NCBI GenBank assembly: GCA_963851045.1
Contig: CAWKNC010000002.1
Span: 682,001-746,000, forward strand
DNA from: WHSW01 sp963851045
GTDB lineage: Bacteria > Actinomycetota > Thermoleophilia > Solirubrobacterales > 70-9
Reading direction: 5' to 3'
Length of the DNA stretch: 64,000 bases
Part shown: positions 9,072-16,194 of the stretch, one piece after another
Numbering within the stretch: position 1 is the stretch's first letter
Layout: every line of letters starts with the position of its first letter
The notes under the pieces: generated by a model
Databases searched by the model: none
Told to the model about the DNA's origin: nothing
The model's input: the letters and a program-made list of their open reading frames with translations, nothing else
Program-made: the position numbers and the translations under genes

Positions 9072-10414
9072 CAGAGGTGGTGCAGGTACTCGGCGAGATC
9101 CCAGTCCGACACATGCTGGCGGTAGCGATCGATCTCGAAGCGCTTCATCGCGAGGAAGGTGTCGACGATGTCGGGCCCGATCGCGTCGCGAATCGTCGCG
9201 TCGGCTTCGAGTGCGTCAAGGGCGTCGCCGAGTGCGAGAGGCAGCGGGGGCCCCGCCTCTTCATCGGGCAGCGTGTACGTGTCGCCCTCGAGCGGTTGCG
9301 GCGGCTCGAGCTCGCGCTTGCAGCCGTCCAGGCCGGCGAAGAGGATCGCGGCCGTGACGAGGTAGGGATTCGCGGCGCCGTCGCCAACCCTGATCTCGAG
9401 GCGACAGGCGGAGCCGCGCTCAGGAGGAATCCGCACGAACGTCGTGCGGTTGTTGAGGCCCCAGTTCACGTGGGTGGGGGCGAGACTGTCGGGCAGGATT
9501 CGCCGGTAGGCGTTGATCGTCGGGTTGAGCAGCGCCATCAGCGCGGGTGCGTGCTCGAGGACACCGGCGACGAAGTGGCGCAGATCGTCTGAGAGGCCGT
9601 CGCCGCCACCGGCGTCGTCCATGCAGTTTGTGCCGTCGCGCTCGAGCGAGACGTGCATGTGCAGCCCCGATCCACCCTGGTCGTTGAACGGCTTGCCCAT
9701 GAACGTCGCCAGAAGGCCGCGATGCGCGGCGTAGTCCTTGACCGCTGCCTTGAACCGAAACGCGTTGTCGGCAGCGGCGAGCGGTCCCGCCTCGCGCAGG
9801 TTGATCTCGTACTGGCTGTTCATGTACTCGTGGTTCGCAGCGATCGCGCCGAGACCCAGGGCTGCGACCGCCTCCAGCATTCCCCGCATGACCCCCTGCG
9901 GGTCCGCCAGCGGGCCGACGGTGTAGACCATGCTGAGGTTGTCGACATGGCGGGTCCAGTTGCCGTTGTCGTCGCGCTCGAGCAGGAAGAACTCGAGCTC
10001 CGGCCCGATCTTGGCGGTGAAGCCGAGTTCGGCGAGCGCGGCCTCAGCACGCCGCACGAGCGCGCGCTGGTCGGTCGGCTCCGGCTCCTCCTCGCGCTCG
10101 AGGTCCGCCAGACAGCATGCGACGTCGGGCTCCCATGGCAGCTCCACCAGGGTCGTGAGGTCGGGCCGCGCGACCATGTCCGGATAACCCTCCTCGCCGC
10201 CGACCACGGGGGTGTGGCGCAGATCGGTGCCCATCACCGCCTGGCAGAAGCCGAGCCCGCTGTCGGCGAAGCGCACCAGCTCGGCGACGGGGATGTCCTT
10301 GCCTCGCTGGATCCCGTGCAGGTCGGAATACACGATACGAACCGAGCTGATTGCAGGGGAGAGCCCGGCGACGATGTCAGCGACGCTCACCGAAGCGGCA
10401 CGTTGCGAGTTCAA
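9071..10414 (-). CDS. Glutamine-synthetase-family ligase (gamma-glutamyl-amine synthetase-like)
   Basis: 447 aa with the GS core: KIGPELEFFLLE (metal-ligand glutamates), GSGLHMHVSL (ATP/metal loop), NPTINAYRRI and the C-terminal RLEIRVGDGAANPYL. The length and divergent N-terminus match the PuuA/GlnA4-like branch, which joins glutamate to amines rather than to ammonia. TTG 10414 is chosen because AGGAG lies about 8 bases upstream; the inner GTG at 10390 has none. The translational coupling to a P450 and the nearby decarboxylase suggest N-glutamylation of an amine as the opening step of its breakdown, as known for polyamines and some anilines; inference. It could also be an ordinary accessory GS. 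Confidence 0.82.
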   Translation of the reverse strand: MNSQRAASVSVADIVAGLSPAISSVRIVYSDLHGIQRGKDIPVAELVRFADSGLGFCQAVMGTDLRHTPVVGGEEGYPDMVARPDLTTLVELPWEPDVACCLADLEREEEPEPTDQRALVRRAEAALAELGFTAKIGPELEFFLLERDDNGNWTRHVDNLSMVYTVGPLADPQGVMRGMLEAVAALGLGAIAANHEYMNSQYEINLREAGPLAAADNAFRFKAAVKDYAAHRGLLATFMGKPFNDQGGSGLHMHVSLERDGTNCMDDAGGGDGLSDDLRHFVAGVLEHAPALMALLNPTINAYRRILPDSLAPTHVNWGLNNRTTFVRIPPERGSACRLEIRVGDGAANPYLVTAAILFAGLDGCKRELEPPQPLEGDTYTLPDEEAGPPLPLALGDALDALEADATIRDAIGPDIVDTFLAMKRFEIDRYRQHVSDWDLAEYLHHL

Positions 10415-10444
10415 AAACGCTCTCCTCTCGCGCGGTTTGGGCCT

Positions 10445-10460
10445 CTGGATAATGTACCCA
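10445..10460 (-). promoter_or_regulatory. AT-rich element upstream of the GS-like gene
   Basis: On the reverse strand TGGGTACATTATCC lies about 35 bases before the GS-like TTG start, in an otherwise GC-rich leader. The octamer TACATTAT also occurs, on the opposite strand, in the permease promoter at 1513-1520. It could be a -10 element or an operator shared by two genes of related function. The rest of 10415-10596 shows nothing recognisable. Confidence 0.3.
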
Positions 10461-10596
10461 TTCTCGGGGAGGGTGAGCCCGGCTATGGAGCCCCGAGCGC
10501 ACAGCCCGCACGGTTTCTGCCCCCACGTCAGGGGCGCCGATTCGAGGGAAACCCACGCGCAAACGCGCGCGGGGCCTCGCTAGACTCGGCCCTCCT

Positions 10597-10669
10597 GCCG
10601 CTATCGTCTAGGGGACTAGGACGCCGGATTCTCAGTCCGGAAACCGGGGTTCGAATCCCCGTAGCGGTG
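10597..10669 (+). tRNA. tRNA-Glu (anticodon CTC)
   Basis: A full cloverleaf folds by eye. The acceptor stem is GCCGCTA with TAGCGGT (one G-U pair). The anticodon stem is CCGGA/TCCGG around loop TTCTCAG with anticodon CTC at 10631-10633. The T arm is CGGGG-TTCGAAT-CCCCG, and the discriminator base is G10669. CTC reads GAG codons. No CCA is encoded. TAGACT at 10581-10586 could be its -10 element. A 12-bp inverted repeat follows 37 bases after the gene. Confidence 0.95.
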
Positions 10670-10706
10670 CTGACAGGACCCTGGAAAGCGCGCCCGAACC
10701 ACCTGC

Positions 10707-10756
10707 GCCGAACGTCGCGGAGTTAGTCCTATAGGCGGCCTTCAGCGACGTTCGGC
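10707..10756. terminator. Inverted repeat between tRNA-Glu and the RsbW-like gene
   Basis: Perfect 12-bp arms GCCGAACGTCGC (10707-10718) and GCGACGTTCGGC (10745-10756) enclose a 26-base loop that itself has the palindrome CCTATAGG (10728-10735). The right arm ends two bases before the stop codon of the reverse-strand RsbW-like gene, so a bidirectional terminator for the converging tRNA and rsbW transcripts is the simplest reading. There is no T tract on either side, and the loop is long for an intrinsic terminator. Confidence 0.45.
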
Positions 10757-10757
10757 C

Positions 10758-11153
10758 TCAGTAGTCGAGTTCGCTGAGCGCGAACTCCATGATCATGCAG
10801 GTGCCCTCTGGGCCCGCCTCGACGTGAAGGTCGTCGACGACATGGCCGATCAACGGCAGCCCGAAGCCCAGGCCGGGGGAGTCGGGATGCGGCGACATTC
10901 CCACACCCTGGTCGGAGATCGTGATCACCAGCTTGCCGTCCTCGAGCGAAGCCGTGATCTCGATCGTTCCGTGACGGCCGTCGCGATAGGCATGCACGAC
11001 GACGTTGCCGACCGCCTCGCTGACGGCGATCTTTACGTCGAGATCGTTGGCGCCGACTTCGGACGCCAGACGCGCGGTCGCATGTCGTGCGACGGGCACG
11101 CTGTCAGGAACGGCTGGGAGCTCCAGTTCGAGACGACTCGCGAGGCTCTGCAT
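10758..11153 (-). CDS. rsbW: Anti-sigma factor / serine kinase, RsbW-SpoIIAB type ATPase domain
   Basis: 131 aa HATPase_c protein. Motifs in order: N box with the Mg-binding residues in KIAVSEAVGNVVVHAY, G1 box ISDQGVGM, and the glycine-rich G2 region PGLGFGLPLIGHVVDDL. In the family such a kinase binds and blocks an alternative sigma factor and phosphorylates a STAS anti-anti-sigma protein. A STAS gene is transcribed divergently from the same 90-base spacer, making a partner pair, but the sigma factor is not in the window. ATG 11153 is taken as start; the frame stays open far upstream into GC-rich sequence that does not look coding. Confidence 0.85.
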   Translation of the reverse strand: MQSLASRLELELPAVPDSVPVARHATARLASEVGANDLDVKIAVSEAVGNVVVHAYRDGRHGTIEITASLEDGKLVITISDQGVGMSPHPDSPGLGFGLPLIGHVVDDLHVEAGPEGTCMIMEFALSELDY

Positions 11154-11178
11154 TGAGACGCCCGTACCCACTCTGGCC

Positions 11179-11219
11179 GCCCCCCACGCACGGGGGGCCG
11201 CCCTTGCAACGCGTTGCAA
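11179..11219. promoter_or_regulatory. Divergent control region with 16-bp palindrome
   Basis: The spacer between the rsbW-like and rsbV-like starts has a perfect 16-bp palindrome with central CG, TTGCAACGCGTTGCAA (11204-11219), followed by a further half-site TTGCAACGCAA overlap. This shape (TTGxAAxCGxTTxCAA) is typical of LacI-family operators (family knowledge). Just before it is a GC hairpin of seven pairs, GCCCCCC/GGGGGGC (11179-11198). The rsbV -10-like TAGTCT is at 11229-11234, so a protein bound to the palindrome would sit at about -20 to -35. Confidence 0.5.
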
Positions 11220-11241
11220 CGCAACCAGTAGTCTCGGCGCC

Positions 11242-11556
11242 GTGGAGTTGAGCGAGAGGCGGCGCGACGATGGCGCCATCGAGATCTCGATCGAGGGGGA
11301 ACTCGATCTTTCAAACGCGCAGAAATTGCGCGAGGCGATCTTCGCTGCCTTTGACGCGAACGCAGACAGTGAGATCTGGGTCAACTTCCAAGATTGCGCG
11401 TTCATTGACTCGACGGGTTTACGGGTGATCATCGAGGGCGCCCGCCACGCTGGCGAGAGCTCGCGACGGCTGGGGATTCTCAACCTCAACGAACAGCCGC
11501 GACGGCTGTTCGAGCTGACGTCGGTCGATCGCTCCGAGTTGCTCGAGTTCGCCTAA
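11242..11556 (+). CDS. rsbV: Anti-sigma factor antagonist, STAS domain (RsbV/SpoIIAA type)
   Basis: 104 aa single STAS domain. The regulatory serine is in the canonical CAFIDSTGLRVI loop, the residue that an RsbW-type kinase phosphorylates to inactivate the antagonist. Unphosphorylated protein would bind the kinase encoded divergently and free a sigma factor. GTG 11242 is chosen because TAGTCT (11229-11234) lies exactly 7 bases upstream, fitting a leaderless start; a TTG two codons later is possible. After the stop a weak GCCCG/CGGGC hairpin (11570-11582) could end the transcript. Confidence 0.87.
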   Translation: MELSERRRDDGAIEISIEGELDLSNAQKLREAIFAAFDANADSEIWVNFQDCAFIDSTGLRVIIEGARHAGESSRRLGILNLNEQPRRLFELTSVDRSELLEFA

Positions 11557-11588
11557 CACCGCGCCGCGAGCCCGGCTCGGGCCTCGAT

Positions 11589-11618
11589 TTGACATTTATC
11601 AACCGGTTGGATAAGAAT
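11589..11618 (+). promoter_or_regulatory. Consensus promoter with TetR-type operator in the spacer
   Basis: TTGACA (11589-11594), a 17-base spacer and TAAGAAT (11612-11618) form the most consensus-like promoter in the window. The spacer contains TTATCAACCGGTTGGATAA (11596-11614), with a perfect 10-bp core CAACCGGTTG and flanking TTATC/GATAA arms offset by one base. A repressor bound there would block RNA polymerase. The second gene of the operon encodes a TetR regulator, so autoregulation is likely (inference). Confidence 0.65.
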
Positions 11619-11659
11619 TGGTCGCAGATCTGCTCAGCTGCGAACCGACCGGAGGACTC

Positions 11660-12622
11660 ATGGCAACGATGGAAACGCGGACCGAGGGGGGCTCGGACGA
11701 GCTCAGCGCACTCGACGTCCTGCTCGACGGCGACATCGACAAGGTCATGTCCCAGCTCGACAAGGTCGTGGCGGCCGCACCGTCGTACCGGAAGCTGATC
11801 TCGCGCTGGGAGAACCAGGGCTGGAGCTCGGAGAGCTTTGACTTCACCGCCGACGCAGAGGAATGGGCCTCGGACATCTGGACGGCCGAGCAGCGCCAGT
11901 ACTTCAACTGGATCCTCTCGTCGTTTTTCATCGGCGAGGAGCGTGTGACGACCGAACTTCTGCCGTTCGCCATCGCCGTTCCCACTGACGACCAGCGGAT
12001 CTTTCTCGCATCGCAGATCGCGGATGAGGCGCGCCACTGCGTCTTCTTCGACCGCTTCTACCGCGAGGTGCTCGCCTCGGGGACGACGACGATCGCCGAG
12101 AATCTCGCCGCCGAGCGGCCGAAGATGCACAACGAGTACCTGGAGCTCTTCGACGGGATCCTCCACGACGCTGCCGAGACCCTGCGCAAGGACCCCTCGG
12201 ACATGGACGCCCTCGTCCGCGGCATAACGATTTACATGATCGTCATCGAGGGGACGCTCGCGCTCACCGGCGCCCGATTCATCCTTCGCTACCTCAAGGA
12301 AGCCGACCGGCTGCCGGGCTTCCGTGACGGGTTCACTCACGTCAACCGCGATGAGTCGCGCCACGTCGGCTTCGGGATCCGCTTCCTCAACGACGCGATC
12401 AACACCGACGTTCATTACCGGGACCTGATCCAGGAGACGCTGTCGTCGACGATCCCGACCGCGGTGCTCGCGTTCTCGCCCGGGTGGGTCGAGGATCGTT
12501 ACAACTTCGACACCCCGTTTGGCTACCACTCCTCCGAGATGTTCGAGTACGCGATGAAGTCGCTTTCGAAGAAGCTCGCCGCCATGGGCATGGAGCCGGC
12601 GGTCGCCGGGGCCCCAGCTTGA
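11660..12622 (+). CDS. R2-like ligand-binding oxidase (ferritin-like di-metal protein)
   Basis: 320 aa four-helix-bundle protein resembling ribonucleotide reductase R2. Likely metal ligands: E93 or E94 (IGEERVTTE), E123 and H126 (DEARH), E197 (VIEGTL), E232 and H235 (DESRH). The length, the paired DEARH/DESRH motifs and the lack of an adjacent R1 gene favour the R2lox group, which carries a Mn/Fe centre and a bound long-chain lipid-like ligand, over a true nucleotide reductase subunit. GGAGG lies 5 bases before ATG 11660. It shares an operon with a TetR repressor through a TTGA overlap, so expression probably responds to a small molecule. Confidence 0.85.
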   Translation: MATMETRTEGGSDELSALDVLLDGDIDKVMSQLDKVVAAAPSYRKLISRWENQGWSSESFDFTADAEEWASDIWTAEQRQYFNWILSSFFIGEERVTTELLPFAIAVPTDDQRIFLASQIADEARHCVFFDRFYREVLASGTTTIAENLAAERPKMHNEYLELFDGILHDAAETLRKDPSDMDALVRGITIYMIVIEGTLALTGARFILRYLKEADRLPGFRDGFTHVNRDESRHVGFGIRFLNDAINTDVHYRDLIQETLSSTIPTAVLAFSPGWVEDRYNFDTPFGYHSSEMFEYAMKSLSKKLAAMGMEPAVAGAPA

Positions 12623-13260
12623 GCGGGGGCACGGCCGAGGCGGGGCGCGAACAGGCGTCGCGCCGGCCTGGCCGACCGCCATCGGACGCGCCGGAGCGGA
12701 TCCTCAACGCGGGCTATGAGGTTCTGCGCAGCGAGGGGTACATCGGACTGACCACCGCGAAGGTCGCCGCGGCCTCGGGTCAGAACAAGGCGATGATCTC
12801 CTACTACTACGGCTCGAAGCAGGGCCTGGTCGCGGCTGTCGCCCGGCGGGTCTCCGAAACACTGACCAAGGAGATTCTGGCCGAGGTGGACGGCGCTCGC
12901 ACGGCGGGGGCGCTGGTGATGGCGATGACCGACTCGCTCTGGGCGGTGATGGACCGCGATCCGGGTCTTCAGAGGGTTTACTTCGACCTCTCCTCGCATG
13001 CCGTGGTCGACCGCGAGGTCGGCGGGATCATGCTCGAGATGAAGGAGGGCCACCGGGCGATTCTGCGAGAGGTCCTGCGGGGCCTCGACGCCGAGATCGC
13101 GGCCGACGAACTGGACGCGATCGCGATCTTCATCATCGCCGGGCTCGAGGGGATGTCGCTCGAACGGCTCGACCGCGGTGACAGTCCGGGCCTGCGCCGC
13201 GCTCGCGAGCTCTTCGTCGCCGCGGCCACCCACGCAATCGAAGCCGGGCACCCCGCGTAG
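12619..13260 (+). CDS. TetR-family transcriptional regulator
   Basis: 213 aa. After a basic N-terminus (RRPGRPPSDAPERIL) comes the helix-turn-helix: GLTTAKVAAASGQNKAMISY followed by YYGSKQGL, the classic TetR N-domain ending. The remaining 140 residues are the helical ligand and dimer domain. The TTG start overlaps the oxidase stop, so the two are cotranslated. The likely target is the palindrome in the operon promoter, giving negative autoregulation. The ligand may be hydrophobic, as is common for regulators next to R2lox or P450 genes; speculative. Confidence 0.88.
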   Translation: MSGGTAEAGREQASRRPGRPPSDAPERILNAGYEVLRSEGYIGLTTAKVAAASGQNKAMISYYYGSKQGLVAAVARRVSETLTKEILAEVDGARTAGALVMAMTDSLWAVMDRDPGLQRVYFDLSSHAVVDREVGGIMLEMKEGHRAILREVLRGLDAEIAADELDAIAIFIIAGLEGMSLERLDRGDSPGLRRARELFVAAATHAIEAGHPA

Positions 13261-13263
13261 ACG

Positions 13264-14497
13264 ATGCTCGGGTTGGTGCGCAAGGCGGTGACGCTGCGCA
13301 TGCCGCTGCGACTGCACGTCCGGCTGTGGCGCTGGATCGCCCGATCGGCCGTGCGCGAGTTCCCGTGGGCCTTTGGGCGTCTTCGTGGCGATCGTTATCT
13401 CCGTGCTTCATCCTTGCTCGGCGCGCTCGGGTCGACGATCGGCCTGGTCGCGGTCACGCTGCTGTTCGCGGACCGAGATCATGCTCGCGCGCTTCTGCCG
13501 TGCAGACGCTGCGGACCGCGGCGACGATGCGCGACGCTCTTGCCGAGCTCGAGACCGAGCGCCGGGAAGGACGGACCGATTTCCGCTCAGCAACGTGCTC
13601 TTCCCGCCGCTGATGCTCTGGCCGCGCGGCGTTCGGCGCGAGCGGGCGGTGAGTTCGCTCGCGTGGAAGGCCACCGGCCTCCTGCTCGACGTGTATCTGC
13701 CGCGGGCCGACACGTCGCGGCCACGTCCCGCCGTGATCCAGGTGCACGGCGGCGGGTGGATCGTCGGCAGCCGCATCGAGCAGGGGATCCCGCTGCTCAA
13801 CCATCTCGCCGCCAACGGCTGGGTCGGGCTTCAACGTCGACTACCGGCTGAGTCCGCGGGCGCGACCTTCCCCGAGCACATCGTCGACGTCAAGCGCGCG
13901 ATCGCCTGGGTTCGCGAGCACGCTGAGGAGTACGGGGTCGACCGCGACTTCATCGCCATCACCGGCGGCTCGGCAGGCGGCCACCTCACGGCGCTCGCCG
14001 CGCTCACCGCAGACGACCCCGCGTACCAGCCGGGCTTCGAGGACGCCGACACCTCGGTCGCGGCGGCGGTGCCGTTCTACGGCGTTTACGACCTCACCGA
14101 CGCCGCCAGCGTCTATTACGCCGGAGCTGCGGTCCGCGGTGCTCGAGCCGCTACGTGTTCAAGGCCACATACGCCGACGAGCCGGAGCGCTTTCGCGAGG
14201 CATCGCCGACGTGGCGGACGCACGCCGACGCGCCGCCGTTTCTGGTGCTGCACGGCGACAGCGACACGCTGGTGCCGGTGTCCGACGCGCGCACGTTCGT
14301 CGAGCGCCTGCGCGAGGCGACGGACAGCCCGGTGCTCTACGCGGAGTTGGCGGGCGCCGAGCACGCCTTCGACGATCGTTCCGACCGTTCGCACCGCCCG
14401 AGTGGTCGAGACGATCGAGCTCTTCCTCGCAACGGTTCGTGAGCGAGGGCCTGGAGGCGTAGCCGATCGCGCCGCCGTTGAGGCGCTGGATGTTTAG
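13264..14497 (+). pseudogene. Alpha/beta hydrolase (HSL-type esterase) with many frameshifts
   Basis: Starting at ATG 13264 (MLGLVRKAVTLRMPLRLHV) one protein can be followed only by changing frame repeatedly, at about 13370, 13410, 13480, 13510, 13575, 13830, 13860, 14130 and 14370. The recovered pieces include the oxyanion motif HGGGW, the nucleophile elbow ITGGSAGGH, the acid region LHGDSDTLVPV and the catalytic His in GAEHAFD: a complete HSL/carboxylesterase with an N-terminal membrane segment, about 410 aa. Every piece keeps good coding character. This looks like either a patch of poor sequence or a very young pseudogene. It starts 4 bases after the TetR stop and may belong to that operon. 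Confidence 0.75.
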
Positions 14498-14558
14498 TGT
14501 CGCGGCATCCGAGTCGATCAGTTAGGTTCCTCGCGAAGAACCCGAGCGGAGGAGACCC

Positions 14559-14945
14559 GTGGACGCAAGCTCGCTGAAGAACACCCCGCTTTTCGCCGAC
14601 GTAGCCGACGAAAAGCTCTCGAAGGTCGCCACCTTCGCGACGCTGGAATCCGCGGCCGAGGGCAAGACGATCATCCGCGAGGGCGGGTACTCGAACGACT
14701 TCTACATCATCGAAGACGGCACGGTTAAGGTCGAGCGCGAGGGCGAGACGGTCGCCGAGCTCGGGAGTGGCGACTTCTTCGGCGAGCAGGGTCTGCTCGA
14801 AAAGCAGGCACGGTCGGCGACCGTGGTCGCGACCTCGCCGGTGCGCCTGATCAAGATCGAGCACTGGGAGCTGTCGCGGATGAAGCAGGCGATGCCCGAG
14901 GTGGTCGAGCAGCTTCGCACCAAGGTTGAGGAGCGCTCGAACTAG
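14559..14945 (+). CDS. Stand-alone cyclic-nucleotide-binding domain protein
   Basis: 128 aa made of one Crp-type cNMP-binding beta-roll. The phosphate-binding cassette is recognisable as GDFFGEQGLLEKQARSATVVA, and the start (SLKNTPLFADVADEKLSKVA) is the usual N-terminal helix. There is no DNA-binding or enzymatic domain, so it could be a sensor subunit acting on a partner protein. CGGAGGAG lies about 5 bases before the GTG. The neighbour downstream is the cobalamin riboswitch, in the same direction but with its own promoter. Confidence 0.85.
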   Translation: MDASSLKNTPLFADVADEKLSKVATFATLESAAEGKTIIREGGYSNDFYIIEDGTVKVEREGETVAELGSGDFFGEQGLLEKQARSATVVATSPVRLIKIEHWELSRMKQAMPEVVEQLRTKVEERSN

Positions 14946-14966
14946 CGTTCTCCGGGCAGCCTCACC

Positions 14967-14972
14967 TAGACT
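14967..14972 (+). promoter_or_regulatory. -10 element for the cobalamin operon
   Basis: TAGACT matches the TANNNT form seen before other transcription units here. A start about 7 bases downstream would put the first transcribed base near 14979, just at the 5' edge of the riboswitch aptamer. No good -35 is visible. Confidence 0.4.
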
Positions 14973-14978
14973 GCCTCC

Positions 14979-15145
14979 CGACATACGGCCCGTGGTTCAA
15001 GGGAAGTCCGGTGAGAAACCGGCGCGGTCCCGCCACTGTGAACGGGCAACACGGCATCGCATGACGCAAGTCGGCCACTGAGACGCAAAGGCGTCTCGGG
15101 AAGGCGCGATTGACCGGCCCGTAAGCCAGGAGACCTGCCACCGGC
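14979..15145 (+). promoter_or_regulatory. Cobalamin (B12) riboswitch
   Basis: Conserved aptamer elements appear in order: GGGAA (15001), CCGGTGAGAAACCGG (15008-15022), GCGGTCCCGCCACTGTGA (15024-15041), AAGTC (15068), and the B12 box AGCCAGGAGACCTGCC (15124-15139). These are the signature of the AdoCbl-type riboswitch. No T-rich terminator follows. Instead CCCT/AGGG (15158-15172) can fold around the GAAGGA ribosome site of the next gene, so control of translation start is the likelier mode. It governs the five-gene ECF uptake operon downstream, which would be shut off when cobalamin is plentiful. Confidence 0.95.
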
Positions 15146-15180
15146 CTGCCAAACGATCCCTCGAAGGAAGGGTGGCTCTC

Positions 15181-16191
15181 ATGACCACACGTATCCCGTT
15201 CGCGCTTTGCGTGCTTGTTTCGCTGGCGCTCATTCCGGCCTCGGCCGACGCGGCGACCGTCCCCGCCAAGCTGCGGGTCCTGACCCCGGACACGGTGCTC
15301 GATCCCGGCACGACCTACTACGTGCCCGACGACATCACGGTGCCGACGACCCCCAAGGCCGACTGCTTCGGCCCCCCCGGCGGTTCGGGAGCCGAGTTCA
15401 CCTACGAGAGGCCGAACGCACTCAGCCTGCTCGCCAGCGCGGCGCGTACCGATCGCAGGGTTGGCCCGCTTGCGCTGACCGACCAGTTCGGGTTCGGGCT
15501 CGGCATCTGCGGTATCGGCGGCGAGGAGGCCAGCAGCGGCTCGAGCTTTTGGTACTTCAAGATCAACCACGAGGAGTCGTCGCTCGGCGCTGATCAGGTT
15601 GAGCTCAGGCGGCGCGACGAGGTCCTCTTCTACCTCGCGCCCGACGCGTTTCCCAGCCCGAATCCCGCCGAGCTCGAGCTTCGCGCTCCCGCGGGCGTGA
15701 AGGCGGGGACACCGTTCGACGTGACGGTTCTTGAGCACAAGTGTGTGACCGACCAGGACACGTTCGAGACGACGTGCGCGGGCACTCCCGCTAGCGGCGT
15801 CACCGTCAGCGGTGCCGATGACGCGGCAACCACCGGCGCGGACGGCAGCGCGACGCTCGTCGCCGACGAGGTCGGAGTGGTTCAGCTGGCGGCCACACGC
15901 GGCACCGACATCCCATCGGAGGTACTCGAAACCTGCGTCGGACCGGAATCCAACTCCTGCCCGAGACAGCGTGGAAAGCGCATCGTCGGCAGCCCGAAGG
16001 GCGACCGGATCAAGGGCACCTCAGGGCGCGACGAGATTCGCTCCCGCGGGGGCGATGACAGGATCGACGTCCGCAAGGGCGGTGCCGACACCGTCAACTG
16101 CGGTGCCGGTCGCGACGTTGTGAGGATCAAGCGCGCGACGGCTGGCGACGGCCTGGTCATCAAGGGGAGCTGCGAGAAGGTCAGGCGGTAG
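15181..16191 (+). CDS. Secreted DUF4430 (transcobalamin C-terminal-like) protein
   Basis: 336 aa exported protein and first gene under the cobalamin riboswitch. Signal peptide about 1-24 (ending SADA). Residues about 28-155 have the DUF4430 plan: the FWYFKINHEESSLGADQVEL stretch at 123-142 followed by RRDEVLFYL, corresponding to the W-x-Y-x-x-N-G ... GD-x-v-x-W signature. Residues 160-240 look like an Ig-type beta domain. Residues 268-330 have RTX-like Gly-Asp repeats (KGDRIKGTSGRDEI, GGDDRIDVRKGGADTV). ATG 15181 follows AAGGAAGGG; the in-frame GTG 15172 lies inside that site. Proposed role: extracellular capture of cobalamin. Confidence 0.75.
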   Translation: MTTRIPFALCVLVSLALIPASADAATVPAKLRVLTPDTVLDPGTTYYVPDDITVPTTPKADCFGPPGGSGAEFTYERPNALSLLASAARTDRRVGPLALTDQFGFGLGICGIGGEEASSGSSFWYFKINHEESSLGADQVELRRRDEVLFYLAPDAFPSPNPAELELRAPAGVKAGTPFDVTVLEHKCVTDQDTFETTCAGTPASGVTVSGADDAATTGADGSATLVADEVGVVQLAATRGTDIPSEVLETCVGPESNSCPRQRGKRIVGSPKGDRIKGTSGRDEIRSRGGDDRIDVRKGGADTVNCGAGRDVVRIKRATAGDGLVIKGSCEKVRR

Positions 16192-16194
16192 CTC

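Noticed and set aside
8286..9125. 279-codon forward open frame antisense to a P450
   Set aside because: Shadow frame of the reverse-strand P450; composition is Val/Glu/Leu-rich without family features.
10597..10756. tRNA-associated attachment site of an integrated element
   Set aside because: No integrase, no direct repeat of the tRNA 3' end elsewhere in the window, and normal neighbouring genes.
11660..12622. Class I ribonucleotide reductase beta subunit
   Set aside because: No alpha subunit nearby, linkage to TetR, and paired DEARH/DESRH motifs fit the R2lox group better.
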